Source: Allodiplogaster sudhausi (lineage: Eukaryota > Nematoda > Chromadorea > Rhabditida > Diplogasteridae). Taken from it: a stretch of DNA of 64,000 bases. How positions within the stretch are numbered: position 1 is the stretch's first letter; each line of letters begins with the position of its first letter. The stretch is taken from NCBI GenBank assembly GCA_945643635.1, contig CALZFC010000056.1:5001-69000 (forward strand), given 5' to 3'. Both the position numbers and the translations under genes were made by a program. Under the pieces are notes generated by a model. That model made no database searches and was not told where the DNA came from. It worked only from the letters and a program-made list of their open reading frames with translations. This document shows, piece by piece, positions 1 through 11,127 of the stretch.

Positions 1-256
1 CCGACTCGTCCTATCTTCTCGCTGTTACTGTGCTTGTACAGTAGGATAAAGACGATAGAGACAGAGAAGTCAGAGAAGAATGGAAGCTAAGAAAAACAAA
101 CAAATTGGGGGAAGGAAGAGAGTACCGTAAACCGCGTCGGCTGACAATAGAAAAGGGGTACTGAGCATGATCTAGAAATGCAAGTGGGCAGAATAGCGAG
201 GAATAATAGTGTGGATAAAAAAAAACAGAATCGGCCATGACAGAAACAAACAATCG
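1..256. other. Left edge, nothing firmly assigned
   Basis: A/T- and A-rich sequence. Short open frames on the minus strand have no recognisable content. Confidence 0.4.
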
Positions 257-304
257 TTATTGCAATAGTTTTAAATGTAAAAAAATTAAAAAAGAGGTAG
301 GAAC

Positions 305-412
305 CATGAAGTTGTAGTTGGAAACAGCGGCTGCAGCGGCGTATGCATATGCAGGCGAGATGGATCCGAACACACTCATGGGGTTGAAGGTCGGACTGGA
401 CAGCCCCGCCGG
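305..412 (-). CDS. Candidate coding exon rich in Ala, Ser, Pro and Tyr
   Basis: After acceptor GCGTTCCAG the frame reads PAGLSSPTFNPMSVFGSISP then AYAYAAAAAVSNYNFM, with a possible donor at 304 or a stop at 259-257. Low-complexity Ala/Tyr/Ser composition suggests a disordered region. May be a late exon of the gene starting at 3167. Confidence 0.33.
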
Positions 413-685
413 CTGGAACGCGCCTTTCCCTCCTGCAACTCATTCTTTCTTCTTGTATCTTTCAATTGCTTAACATCTACAATCCCAATAATCATTCTTG
501 ATCCCCCCTGATCTTCGTGTTCTGCTCTGTTCTGTGTGCGAATGAAGATGAGAAGTAGACTTCTGCGCACATTGGCCACCACTTATCTTCGCCCACTTTT
601 CTCCTCCTGTGGAGAGATCAGCCAGTGATAGCCACACACAACATTGCTTGTATATCAGTGAGGATAAAGAGCTGAAGCTCATAGG

Positions 686-693
686 CTCTCCTC

Positions 694-732
<39 letters not shown>

Positions 733-747
733 CTCTCTCTCTCTCTT
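686..747. repeat. (CT)n/(TTTC)n microsatellite
   Basis: Pure CT tract with an embedded run of TTTC tetranucleotides. Confidence 0.95.
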
Positions 748-871
748 CATAGGAGTACGTGTAAATGAGAGGCTCTTGAGTTGCTCTCCTCATCCCCCTT
801 CTCAGATTTCCCGTGCAATAGAAAGGAGACCCAGAAGAGGGTGCAGCCGTGACTCCTCCCCACTCAAATTA

Positions 872-1048
872 TCAGTCAACGTATTCCGACAAGTGTTTGG
901 CCGGACACAGAATCATCAAATGGTAAAAAGCACCGAGCTTCGAGTCAGAGTGGGCGACACCAAAGGCACTCCCCCGCACCCCTCCGGAGTGAGACTCCTC
1001 GCTTCTGCCGCCTTTCATCTCACTCATGAGCAGGCAAGAGGCTGCTGA
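872..1048 (-). CDS. Candidate coding exon, minus strand
   Basis: A pyrimidine-rich acceptor (CTCTTGTTATCAG) precedes CLLMSEMKGGRSEESHSGGV and RGSAFGVAHSDSKLG. Possible later exon of the gene starting at 3167. No similarity recognised, 3' edge uncertain. Confidence 0.25.
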   Translation of the reverse strand, partial: SAASCLLMSEMKGGRSEESHSGGVRGSAFGVAHSDSKLGAFYHLMILCPAKHLSEYVD

Positions 1049-1686
1049 TAACAAGAGATTACTTGAGAAAGAGACAGAGAAGAAAGAAAGAGAGATGGAG
1101 AGACAAAGAAGAGAAAAGGAATGAAGTCAATAAATAATCGCTGCTTATCAGGAGAAAAGCGACACCATGGCCACGGCTCTCGGCACTGAAAAGGAACCAC
1201 AGTAGAGCTCCAAAAAGACAGCGCAGGATTTGCGATTTCAGCTGCAATAAATTAACTAAAACTAAATATTAGTGAGCCTCGCAGGTAACACTTAGCATAA
1301 AAAAACTTATAAAAACATTTCCTACTACTAAACTAACACAATCTTGCAGCTCCTAAGCAAGCAATCTAAGTTGAAGAAAAATAGAGGACCACAGACTGAG
1401 AATAACTTCAAAATATACAACAACAATCCGAAGGTCCTAAATTGTAACTTCATATACATTGCTGGAATTCTCGAGCAAGGTTTAAGCAGGTAGCACCAAA
1501 TTGTTCCAAGCAGGGAACTCTCTTACTTCAACTAACCATGGAATTTTCCTTTCTATTCTGATTTTGTTTGCCTCAAGTATGAAATAATTTTGAGATATAC
1601 AACCGCATTACCAGTTTTGAGTATTTGTTGAGAGCCCCGGCTGCTGCCCATAAATTCGGGAATAGCAACCCCAGCCGCCACATTTC

Positions 1687-1800
1687 TTATTCTTTCTCTT
1701 CTCTACTCTTTTTCATCCATTCACACTCAACGTGCTCAGCAGATTCGAGGGCGGCTGCATCAAAGGGACCGCGCATCCCCGTTCTTCCCATTAGGGAGTG
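1687..1800 (-). CDS. Candidate coding exon, minus strand
   Basis: Sense-strand CT tract followed by SLMGRTGMRGPFDAAALESA and EHVECEWMKKSREEKE, ending in TAA at 1689-1687. The composition is protein-like and the strand agrees with 2380-3167, but the boundaries and the link to that gene are not established. Confidence 0.25.
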   Translation of the reverse strand, partial: HSLMGRTGMRGPFDAAALESAEHVECEWMKKSREEKE

Positions 1801-1827
1801 CGAAGAGAGGGGGAGAGAGACATGAGT

Positions 1828-1830
<3 letters not shown>

Positions 1831-1902
<72 letters not shown>
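1831..1902. repeat. (GA)n microsatellite
   Basis: About 72 bp of almost uninterrupted GA, with one AAA interruption. Confidence 0.96.
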
Positions 1903-2264
1903 CCGAGCGTAAAAAGAAAGTGAATGGATTCAAAAAAGAATGCCATGCATCATCAGCTTGTGAAATTTTCCTAGTTTTGAGGACGACGTCGTGAAATAGT
2001 GAACAAAAATATTGAACCCTATTAGAAATCAATTATTGAAGATGAGAGAGAATCAGAGAGTGCGCGAATGACAAGAGGAATAGACTGAAGAGCTTGTGAT
2101 AAGTAGACATGGACAGTCGTTTTTATACCTCCTTTCTTTATCTCACAATTTCCTACTCTCTTTTCCTTTCTATATATCTCTCTCTCTCTTTCACCCGCTC
2201 TATGAGCGCCATAGGGAGTGAAAAGTGTAGTAGCCGCCGCAGATAGTTGGACAGTCATCGTTAC

Positions 2265-2360
2265 CTTTCTCTCTTTCTCTCCCCTTCTATTACTCTCTCT
2301 CTCTCTCTTTCTCTCGTTCTCTCTTTTTCTCTCTCCTTCTCTTCCCCTCTCTCCCTCTTT
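2265..2360. repeat. (CT)n-rich tract
   Basis: Imperfect CT/CTTT repeat, pyrimidine only for long stretches. Confidence 0.9.
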
Positions 2361-2379
2361 GTCGCTGATTTATGCTCAC

Positions 2380-2522
2380 ATTCATTTCGCGTCGTAAAAA
2401 GCGAGCGGCGCGGACAGCAGCAGAGCCTTCGCAGGTTGCACCAGACAAGTCAAGGATTTCACCCCCCGGACCAGCAGAGGCATTTGAACACTTGCGAGAA
2501 GCTAGCACAATTCTTTCGTCTC
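2380..2522 (-). CDS. Probable second exon of the same minus-strand gene
   Basis: From an AG acceptor just after a long CT tract on the sense strand to donor AAT|GTGAGC, 143 bp, phase 1 in and phase 0 out, joining the exon at 3014 in frame. Reads DERIVLASRKCSNASAGPGG, EILDLSGATC and EGSAAVRAARFLRREMN. No family recognised. Other frames, including the plus strand, are also open here. Confidence 0.38.
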
Positions 2523-2589
2523 CTCTCATCAGATGGAAACGGAGATTAACAGTCGAAGAGAGAGGGAAACAGACAGAGCGAAAGGGGCA

Positions 2590-2618
2590 GAGAGAGAGAG
2601 GGAGAGATAGAGAGAGAT

Positions 2619-2652
<34 letters not shown>
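2590..2652. repeat. (GA)n/(GATA) microsatellite
   Basis: GA repeat with GATAGA interruptions; on the minus strand it forms a pyrimidine tract ahead of the candidate exon at 2380-2522. Confidence 0.94.
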
Positions 2653-3013
2653 CATGCCTCTCCCGCAATGATAAGAGTGATAGCAGAGAGAACTGGCATG
2701 GCGGCCTGCTAGTACAAAGCATCTTCATGACAATTGCAAGCTATCAAGATCGCGATGGGAAATAGAGAAGAACATAGGAACATCATGATTTGAGCGTCAT
2801 CGTGAAAGCGGTGGGATCATAAAACTCATTCCAAATCAAAGACGCAAAAACTCATGGAGATTCCCTAAACTAAAATGTGCTTCCGAGAGAAAATAATATA
2901 AAAAAAACGAAGAAAAATACCTCAGGCAATTAACTTGCACCCTTACTCAGACTCAGATATGCAACATAACAAAATATAAATCTAAAAGAAGCATAAACAA
3001 AAGCGGAGCATAC

Positions 3014-3167
3014 CAAGAATGGACGGCTTGCTTTCCATCTCCTCCTCGAGAGCCACGTCCTTCTTGTCATCGGCGAGAGAAGGCTCGGCATCTGCGTCGT
3101 CGTCATCGAGTCTTCGAAAGATCTTGACTTCGTCCGCGGCGGCCGTGGTCGAGGCATCGTCGGCCAT
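3014..3167 (-). CDS. First exon of an unrecognised minus-strand gene
   Basis: ATG in good context (GAGAAATGGCC) opens a 51-codon frame: MADDASTTAAADEVKIFRRL, an Asp-rich run (DDDDADAEP), then KKDVALEEEMESKPSIL. It ends at a clear donor (CTTG|GTATGC) in phase 1. The acidic composition, the donor and CpG-rich upstream DNA (about 3170-3500) favour a real N-terminus. The opposite strand is also open but merely Ser-rich. Product unknown. Confidence 0.5.
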
Positions 3168-3169
3168 TT

Positions 3170-3780
3170 CTCGGGTTGCCACCCGCTTTCTTCTCTTTTC
3201 TTCTCTTCAGTCGACTGCGCTTACTTTCTTTTGATTCACGTTCTGACAGTTGTTTTTTTTTAAATTATCAAAAAAAAAAATATAAACAACACGATGAAAA
3301 AGAAGAGGGGGCGACAAGAAGAAGGCGTTCAAAAGCGCGCTCTTCGCAGCGGCAGATGCTGCAGCTGCATCTTCCTCTGCGTCTCTGCCCCGCCGCCCGC
3401 CTCCGCCTGCCTCGGCAATTCTAACCCGCACTCTCGCTCTCTGCCACTCTCTCGCCACTGCGTAACCATCGCCGCATTCAAATTCGCGAGAAGAGGGGGA
3501 GGCGGGACGGAAGAAAAGGTGAAGGAGGTCGCAGAAGAGGAAAAAGGGAAGAAGACAAGCGATGAACCACACCCTCAGTCGCATTGGGTGTGGCGAGGAG
3601 GGGGAGACCCTGGACAGTCACGCCCCTCAATCGCCCATTTACATTTTGAAAAGGCCTCGGATCTCAGAGATGATATAAAGATGCCACATCCATACAAATG
3701 AGAGGCAGACAACACGGGCCAAACTGGCAGACGCCCCCAGGGGTGGGAGGGGGCAGGGGGGGGGGGGAAGGAGGCAAACT
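3170..3780. other. GC-richer segment with a G12 run, upstream of the minus-strand gene
   Basis: CpG-containing sequence immediately 5' of the ATG at 3167, so a promoter or 5' UTR is possible; no core motif identified. It ends in a purine cluster with guanine runs at 3740-3767, including 12 consecutive G at 3756-3767, which satisfies the usual G-quadruplex pattern. Confidence 0.45.
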
Positions 3781-3839
3781 GTGTACAGAACGAATGGTAC
3801 GGTAGCAGATGGGGGGAGAAGCTACATGGATAGGAAGGA

Positions 3840-4093
3840 AGAGAAATCAGTGAGAAAAGAGAAGGGGACTGATTGAGGAGGGAGGAGGGACGTAAGGGAT
3901 AACCGAGAAGAGGAGGCTAGGGCCAAGATCAGATCTAGCAGATGAACAGGCACTAGCCAAGAGTGCGAACCGCAGGCACTCAGCAGTGTTTTGGAGGGAG
4001 GGAAGGATGAGAGAGTGAGAGAGAGAAAGAGAGAGGAAAATCAAAAGATATAGAGAGGTAGACTGAAGAATGAAAGGAGAAAGAGAGAAGAGA

Positions 4094-4128
<35 letters not shown>

Positions 4129-4420
4129 CGGGGAGAGAAATGAGAGGATAAGGCAAAGAGAGGGCTAGAGAGAAAGATAGCGGGAGAGGTGAGATGGGTA
4201 AGGAGAGAAGGATTTGAGATTGCTGAAGAGCAGAGTATGAGATCGCAAGAGATAGAGACGAGATAAACACACACTCACACTTGTCAAATGGAGAGGTGGC
4301 GCCAGCGGTGGAGAGATTAGAGGTAGTGAATTCGACAGATTACGGTTCGAGATAGTACTGTAGAGAGAAAGCACGCAGATTAGGAAAGTCCAGTCGGGAA
4401 TGGACCTGCCCTAACAGGCG
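3840..4420. repeat. Purine-rich (GA) region
   Basis: Degenerate GA-rich sequence with a pure GA core near 4097-4130. No exon supported; open frames here are purine or pyrimidine tract artefacts. Confidence 0.8.
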
Positions 4421-4446
4421 TCACTAGCAAATGAGATTGACCTGTA

Positions 4447-4620
4447 ACTCTCTCTCCCTCTCTCCCTCTCCCTCCTTCCCCTCTCTCTCTCTCTCTCCCT
4501 ACCTCTCTCTCCATCCCCCTCTCTCTCACTCTCTCCCCCTCCATCTCTCTCACTCTCTCTCCTTCCATCTCTCTCCTTCTCTCTCCCTCATCACCGATCG
4601 TATCTCTCCTTTTCTCTCAC
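4447..4620. repeat. (CT)n/(CCCT) tract
   Basis: Pyrimidine-rich imperfect repeat of about 170 bp. Confidence 0.9.
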
Positions 4621-4749
4621 TTCTCTTCCGCCATATTCGGTAATGACTGCTTGTAAGCGGATACGAGCAGGTTGTGCCAAGCGGAAAGACATGAAACGGT
4701 CGAGCAAGAATGGGAGAAGGATCAGTGACATGAGAGACCTTGCTTAAGA

Positions 4750-4751
4750 GC

Positions 4752-4796
<45 letters not shown>

Positions 4797-4812
4797 GGAG
4801 AGAGAGAAAAGG
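4750..4812. repeat. (GA)n microsatellite
   Basis: Nearly pure GA for about 60 bp. Confidence 0.94.
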
Positions 4813-5060
4813 AGAGAACGTGAGAATCGAAAAAGAGAGAAGGAGAGAAGTTGAGGAAGAGAGAACAGAAATGGCCCCCTGCAGACACGATGCCAACAGT
4901 GAATGGCAGAAAAGCCTTGCACGACAGGAGATAGTGAATAGGAGTAGAAAATGCCGAGATCAACCGGGATGCATCTGGATTAAAGACGAGTGGTGTTTCT
5001 GAAATGGATTGAAGTGAAAGACGCATTCCTCCGTTCTTCGTGGTCCCTCGGCCTCTGAGG

Positions 5061-5133
5061 ATGGCCGATTCCCTCCTGGCCGGCCCCTCTCAGTTTATCA
5101 TCTCCCGCCTCATCCCATGGCTTAGCACGACGA
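5061..5133 (+). CDS. Candidate first coding exon of the CACNB gene
   Basis: An ATG in good context (GAGGATGGCC) opens a frame beginning MADSLLAGPSQF, running to a possible donor ACGA|GTGGCA in phase 1, which fits the candidate exon at 5632. No similarity is recognised, and N-termini of this family vary by alternative first exons. It is offered only because length and phase fit; a different start is quite possible. Confidence 0.2.
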
Positions 5134-5160
5134 GTGGCAGCGGGAGTCTCCTCTCTCCTC

Positions 5161-5178
5161 TTTCTCTGTTCTGCTGTC

Positions 5179-5218
<40 letters not shown>

Positions 5219-5235
5219 TTCTCTGTTCTGCTGTC

Positions 5236-5279
<44 letters not shown>

Positions 5280-5296
5280 TTCTCTGTTCTGCTGTC

Positions 5297-5340
<44 letters not shown>

Positions 5341-5400
5341 TTCTCTGTTCTGCTGTCTACCTCTCTCTCTCACTCTCTCTCTCCCTTTCACTCCCTCTCT
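5161..5400. repeat. Compound minisatellite: 22-bp core plus (CT)n, four copies
   Basis: The core TTTCTCTGTTCTGCTGTCTA recurs at 5161, 5218, 5279 and 5340 (spacings 57, 61, 61), each time followed by a CT run of slightly different length. The non-CT core is identical in all four copies, so the whole unit has been duplicated. Confidence 0.93.
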
Positions 5401-5539
5401 ACATCACCAGTCCATTATGCGAGTCCCTTGCCAGCAGGCAGTGGCCTGCCTGCGCAGCATCCTGGTCATCGCCCTCCTTTTTCTCTCTATCCTCTCCCTA
5501 TTCTTGTCACTTCGTTTTCCATTCTCACCATTTTCTCTC

Positions 5540-5605
5540 CCATCCTCTCTCTCTCTCTCTCTTGTTCTCTTTCTCTCTCACTCTCTTCATCTCCCTTTCT
5601 CACTC
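5540..5605. repeat. (CT)n tract
   Basis: CT repeat just before the acceptor of the candidate exon at 5632; would serve as its polypyrimidine tract. Confidence 0.85.
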
Positions 5606-5631
5606 TCACACACATAAAGCAATATCTGCAG

Positions 5632-5680
5632 ATGTTGGTGAGAAGTCCAAGATTCTCTTTCACCATGCGATGGGCCAGCG
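5632..5680 (+). CDS. Candidate N-terminal exon of the CACNB gene
   Basis: A good acceptor (AATATCTGCAG) and donor (CG|GTAAAA) enclose 49 bp reading VGEKSKILFHHAMGQ. It enters in phase 1 and leaves in phase 2, which fits the next candidate exon. Support is splice-site quality and phase only. Confidence 0.3.
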
Positions 5681-5990
5681 GTAAAAATGCACGAAGAAAA
5701 GCCAGCCACTGATTGCCCCTTCCACCTCATCCTGGAAACAAATTATATTTTGGACGGAAAGAAAGAAAGCGTGGGCAGGAGAGGATATTCTAGAAGGGTG
5801 GGAAGGGTCGCCAGTCTTCTTCCTTACATTGCACACTGAACACGCTCAACCAGTCACTTCACATACAGTTCCAGCTTTGTCAGAGGTTAGCTCACGTTTC
5901 GCGTTTATTGCACATTCTTCGCCATCCGAATTAAAAATTCACTCGGAATGGTTAAAGCGAGAACGTCTTTTTCTTTCTCCCTCGCTCATC

Positions 5991-5994
<4 letters not shown>

Positions 5995-6030
<36 letters not shown>

Positions 6031-6056
6031 GCTCTCTCTCTAGCTCTCTCTCGTCT
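5995..6056. repeat. (CT)n microsatellite
   Basis: Pure CT run followed by AGCTCTCTCT variants. Confidence 0.93.
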
Positions 6057-6577
6057 CTTGTCATAATCTTTCTCCGCACTTTACTTCTCTCTACCCACAT
6101 TCTCTCTTCATTTCTCGCCAATCGGATAATTGGACGGTTTCGATAAAGGTCAGAATTTGAATGTGCGCACGGCAGCGGCTGAGAAGAGGGAGGAAGTAAG
6201 AGTGAGAAGAGAATGAAAGAGACAAAGAAAGATCAGAGGAAAGAGTATGGGAGAATGAGAGAGTGAGGAGATGCAGAGAGAAGAGGACCCTGAAAACGGT
6301 AGTAAGAACGATCATGGGACATCAAAGAAGATAGAGCAGTTTCCTGCAAGGAAGACGATTTGAACAGGACAATGCAAAGAGAGCGAGGGATGTATAGGTA
6401 GAGAGAGAGAGAGAGAGAAGCAGAATGGTAGATAAAGAGAGAGAGAAGCGTGAGAGGGAGAGGTATGAATGTGCGAGAAGGAAAGACAAAGAGGAGTAGG
6501 GCATCATTTCATGTAGCAGAAGGATTCTGGCGCCAATATCTCCATGGAAGCTTTTACCATTCTGTCACCATTTGCAG

Positions 6578-6604
6578 GGGCAGATCAGCTACCAAGACTA
6601 GGAC
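6578..6604 (+). CDS. Candidate short N-terminal exon of the CACNB gene
   Basis: Acceptor CCATTTGCAG and donor AC|GTATTC enclose 27 bp reading GRSATKTR, phase 2 in and out. Joined to the exon at 7381 it sits where vertebrate family members have a Ser/Thr/Arg-rich segment just before the charged helix. An alternative frame runs to the stronger donor at 6646 (GTAAGC) but is out of phase with 7381. Confidence 0.35.
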
Positions 6605-6960
6605 GTATTCTCTGGAAGACGGAGAAGGATAGAGAGGGGGGAAGGGTAAGCTAGCGCATGATGCACAGCCTGGCTCGGGAGCACCTGCAGTCGTTCCTCT
6701 ACTCTTATAAGAGCACGCCAAAGGAGGTGAGTAAGATCGAGAAGCAGCAAGGAAAATAGAAATGGAAGAAAGGGAGAAGATGGGTACGATTCCCATGTCG
6801 TTTTGTTGAAAGATGAAGCTGTCTTCATATACATTTCTCATTCATTCTTTACCGAATTCACTTTCTCGATACGGTAATCGAGGAGGGAAAAGGAAAGTTA
6901 GCAAGTGCATTTATTTCTGTTTCAATTCCCTTTTCCTCCATCTCGCTCTGTCATTCTCTC

Positions 6961-6969
6961 CCTCCTTCT

Positions 6970-7005
<36 letters not shown>
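6961..7005. repeat. (CT)n microsatellite
   Basis: CT run inside the presumed CACNB intron before 7381. Confidence 0.92.
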
Positions 7006-7380
7006 TTCTTTGGCAACTCCCCTCACTAATTCTCAACTCTCTCGTCGTCATGACAAAAAGGAAAGCACTGAGATATATCCGAAGCATCCAATTCAATGCA
7101 CTTCTTTGTCTCTTCCACGCTATCCTTATTCCAGTCTCTCTTCCTCTTTTTATCACTCTTTTTTACTCTCTCATTTTCTCTTTTGCACCCTCAATTTCTT
7201 ATCGTTATTTTCTTCTCTCTTCCTGCTCTTTCTTTTCATCTCTTGCTTCAGTTCAAGGAATAATGGACATTTCGGACGTCAAAATCTACGCAACGAAGCT
7301 AAGATTATTTGCAATAAGATCTCTAATTTTTTATTCTGACAAACTTCTTAGCTTTTGAATCCGGGACTCGAGCTAATTAG

Positions 7381-7456
7381 CGATGGCAAGGAGAGACATG
7401 AGCGATTGGTACGGAAACACAAGAAAGACGCCGCCGCTGCACTCGTCAATGCATCG
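7381..7456 (+). CDS. CACNB: CACNB exon: charged alpha-helix preceding SH3
   Basis: Acceptor GAGCTAATTAG, donor GCATCG|GTCAGTGAG, 76 bp. Residues ERHERLVRKHKKDAAAALVN align without gaps with the Glu/Arg-rich helix ending in QLEKAKTKP of vertebrate proteins, followed directly by VAFAV in the next exon. The phase (0 at the 3' end) matches the exon at 9262, which implies an 1805 bp intron full of GA/CT repeats. Confidence 0.68.
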
Positions 7457-8004
7457 GTCAGTGAGAGGGAGAAAGGGGGGAGTGAGAGTGGGAGAGAGTG
7501 AGAGAGAGAGTTAGTGATGTGATAAAAACAGAGAGAGAGAGGGAGAGAGAGGGAGAGAGAGAGAGGGAGAGAGAGAGAGAGGGAGAGAGATGGAGATTGT
7601 GCTACGGTTTTGAGAGATTAGTCGGCACCTTAGTGAGGCGGCAACGCTTGTGGATTGAGTGAGAACAGAGTTGATGTATTATGAGTGTAGAGCGGTAAGG
7701 AGGGCTAGAAAAAGAGAGTCACAAAAATTATGAAGAGATATCTTTAGAAGCCCGCAAAAAGTTTACGTAAATGAAGAGGTAAAGGTTATGCTATCAGATT
7801 CATACTTGAAGGAAGTGCTGGTAAGGGATTGGGAGAAACAGAGAGCTGCGCGTCCTTGGCTATCGCCAGTGACAAATGATCGAGAGGGAGGAAGAAGACA
7901 AAACGGTGCCGAGAAGGAAGAGCCCTCAGGGAGCAGGAGAGAGATAGAGAGGGAAGGAGAGATAGAGAGAAAGAGAGATAGAGAGAAAGACAGGGACAAA
8001 GGGA

Positions 8005-8054
<50 letters not shown>

Positions 8055-8625
8055 GAGAGACAAATAGAGAGTGAGAGAGAAAATGACAGAGAGGGACAGC
8101 GAGCGACAGAGAGGGAGATAGGAGGGACAGATAGGAAAGAAAGGTTAGCAATTTAGAATGGAGAGTATAAAAGGCCAATCCAAAAGGTAGAAGTGAAGAA
8201 AACACGACTTCATCGATATAAGCAACTCCAAACTACAGTATCCGAACTTTTTTTACTAGAAAGATGCAACATACACATCTGTCCGAAAAAAACTAAATTT
8301 ATAAATCAAAGTCTAACTTTCATTCTTTCGATCCTTCTCATATGAAAGTATGTTAATGGGAGGGTCTATGACAGAGAGGTGCAGTATGAAGAGGGAGCGA
8401 AGGAGGACACAAAGAACTGAAGAAGGGGAGGGGTGGGAAGAAAGGAAGAAAGGAGAGAAAGAAAGAGAGAGATCAGACCATGGACAAGACAAAAGTGGCA
8501 GAAGGATAAAATGAGAGGCAAGCGACTTATGAAAGGGGAAGAGGAGTACGACACGAGGGACAATTAGCACGCGAGAGTAGAGGGCGGGCCACGGGTCGAG
8601 ATGTCTTTCCCCTTCTCTCAATGCC

Positions 8626-8667
<42 letters not shown>

Positions 8668-10779
8668 GTTCTCTCTCTCTCTCTCTGCCTGCCTTTTTTG
8701 AATGGCGCGCCCCCTGACCTGGCGGCCGCCACCACACCACGCACACGCGAATATGTATGCTGCAATGGATGCATACTCGGCTATCCCCCCTCCCCCTCTC
8801 TCTCTCACTCTCGGAATCTCTGCCTGACCCTATCACGCCTCCATAGTCTCGCTCCCTAAACCCCTCTCTCCTGAACATCTCTCATAGCTTGCTTGCCAAA
8901 GCGAAAGAGCAAGAGAACGTTAGTCCAGTGGAGGCAGCAGAGAGAAAGAGGAGGACGGTCAGATCGTGGTCACAGGTGGCCGATGAGGATGTAGAGGATG
9001 ACGAAGAGAGGGTCGAGAAGGGGATTGGCAGGAGAGTGAACGAGGACATTGGAGACGGCAGAGAAAACCACAGAGAGAAAAAGAAAGAGAGAGAGAGGTT
9101 GAACGAAGGAGAGATAAAGATAAAGAGATAATGTTACAATTCAACTTTGATTGAAAGATATAGATATGATGAGAGGGATTGTGCAGAACAGATTGAGAAG
9201 CAGGTGCGGAGAAGAAAGAGGAAGGTTCTTTGGGAAGATGCTATTCTTTCTCTCATTTCAGAAGAGAAAAGTGGCGTTTGCTGTGCAGACCTGCGTCGAT
9301 TACGATGGCGCCCTTGACAGGGAATCGCCCGTTCAAGATTATACAGTATCCTTCTCCAAGGGAGCCTTCATTCACATATACCTGGTTGGCCATGACAGGT
9401 AGAAAGGAACAGAAGTGACAGAGAGAAAGAGCGAGAGAGAGAGAGAGAGAGAGAGATTAGAGGAAGTAGACAGACTCTGCAGCGTTACTCTTCGGATTGG
9501 TGGGTCGGTCGTCGAGTTGAACAGGGTGCAACTCTTGGCTTTGTGCCAACTGGCCAACGCCTCTTGAGATACGAAACGGATGAAGCAGAAGAGGAGGAAG
9601 TGGAAGAGGAAGAAGAGAGAGAAAAGAGGGAGGAGAGGGAAGAAGACATGCAGAGAACATTCGACGACTCGCGAGGGATCAGGGTGCGCAAGAAGAAAAA
9701 GAAACGAGAGACCGCAGAGTTAGTGACAGTCCTCCTTTGACACTTCCTTGGCCTTGGAGGGAAATTCACATCTTCTAGATAATGAGAGATAGGCAACTAT
9801 TTTTTAGCTCAGACATGCTTCGGTCTGCGGACATGTTGAAACGATAGCATTATCTCCGAATCTGGAAGGAAGAACGGGAGAGTAGAGGAGAGAGTGTGGG
9901 GAGTGAGGAGAGCAGAGACACAGAGAGAGATGGAGGAAGATGTCTATCAGATACAGGCAGCCATCACTGGGACAGTTAAGGCAAGGCTTCACGATGGAAG
10001 AGACCTTCAAACCATATTCGAGCAACGAACGATCAAGAAGGGAGAGAAGAATTGGGAAACAGAGCGGAAGATAGAGAAAGGTAGAGCGAGAGGGTGGGAG
10101 AAGGGAGAGAGATTGAGAGAGAAAGAGGGAGAGGGAGAGGAAGAGAGAGAGAGGGATAGTAGGATAGAGAGCGAGAGGGTGGGAGAAGGGAGAGAGATTG
10201 AGAGAGAAAGAGGGAGAGGGAGAGGAAGAGAGAGAGAGGGATAGTAGGATAGAGAGCGAGAGGGTGGGAGAAGGGAGAGAGATTGAGAGAGAAAGAGGGA
10301 GAGGGAGAGGAAGAGAGAGAGGGATAGTAGGATAGGGATCGAAGAAGACTGAATGAAGGAGATAGAGAAAGATGGAGAGGAAAAGAGATGATATTAATGT
10401 GTTGAGGGGGAAGGAGAGAGAGAGACACATAAAATAAGGTTTAGCGGAAGACAACAATTTAATATGAGGGCATTGCTTGCGGAAAGAAGGGGCCAAAGCT
10501 AGGAGGAAGCTGAAAATGGAAAGAGAGAGAGATATAGAAAAAGAGCGAGAAACACAGAAACACAGTGTGTAAGAGAGTGAGAGTGAGAGAGAGAGAGAAT
10601 GAAAGAGGGAGATAGGGAGAGAGGGAGATTGAGAGATACTATTTGACAGGTCGACACCCACGCACAAGAAGAAGAAAGGGACACAGTCTTTCGCAATGGA
10701 CGACGTCTCCCCATATATCGTCGTCCCGTCTACAAGGCCTGTCATCTTTCTCGGCCCATGTGGGCAGGTCAGAACAAAA

Positions 10780-10819
<40 letters not shown>

Positions 10820-11082
10820 TGAAATAGTGAGAGAGAGAGAGATAGAGAGATGAGATAGAGAGAGTGAATTGAATTTAGAGAAGCACCCTGACTCGTCGAC
10901 TCCATGCTGCTCTTCACCGATCAGTAGCCCGTCGCTTTTCTGGTCGCATCAGAATTCTTCGTACATCTCTGGGAGAGAAGAAGGCGCTCGCTTCTGACTA
11001 CGGTTTGTTCCATTTTAGTGTTTTCTCATCGTTTAAGTGATTTTTGATTGTCTAGCGCTTGGAGCATCTCCCCTCTCTCTTC

Positions 11083-11127
<45 letters not shown>

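Noticed and set aside
8888..8918. Possible CACNB exon reading LLAKAKEQEN before the SH3 exon
   Set aside because: Its phase does not fit the upstream exon at 7381, which joins 9262 directly with a gapless match to the family.
9262..9400. Minus-strand open frame opposite the SH3 exon
   Set aside because: Looks protein-like, but the plus strand has the SH3 signature, correct splice sites and continuation in the next exon.
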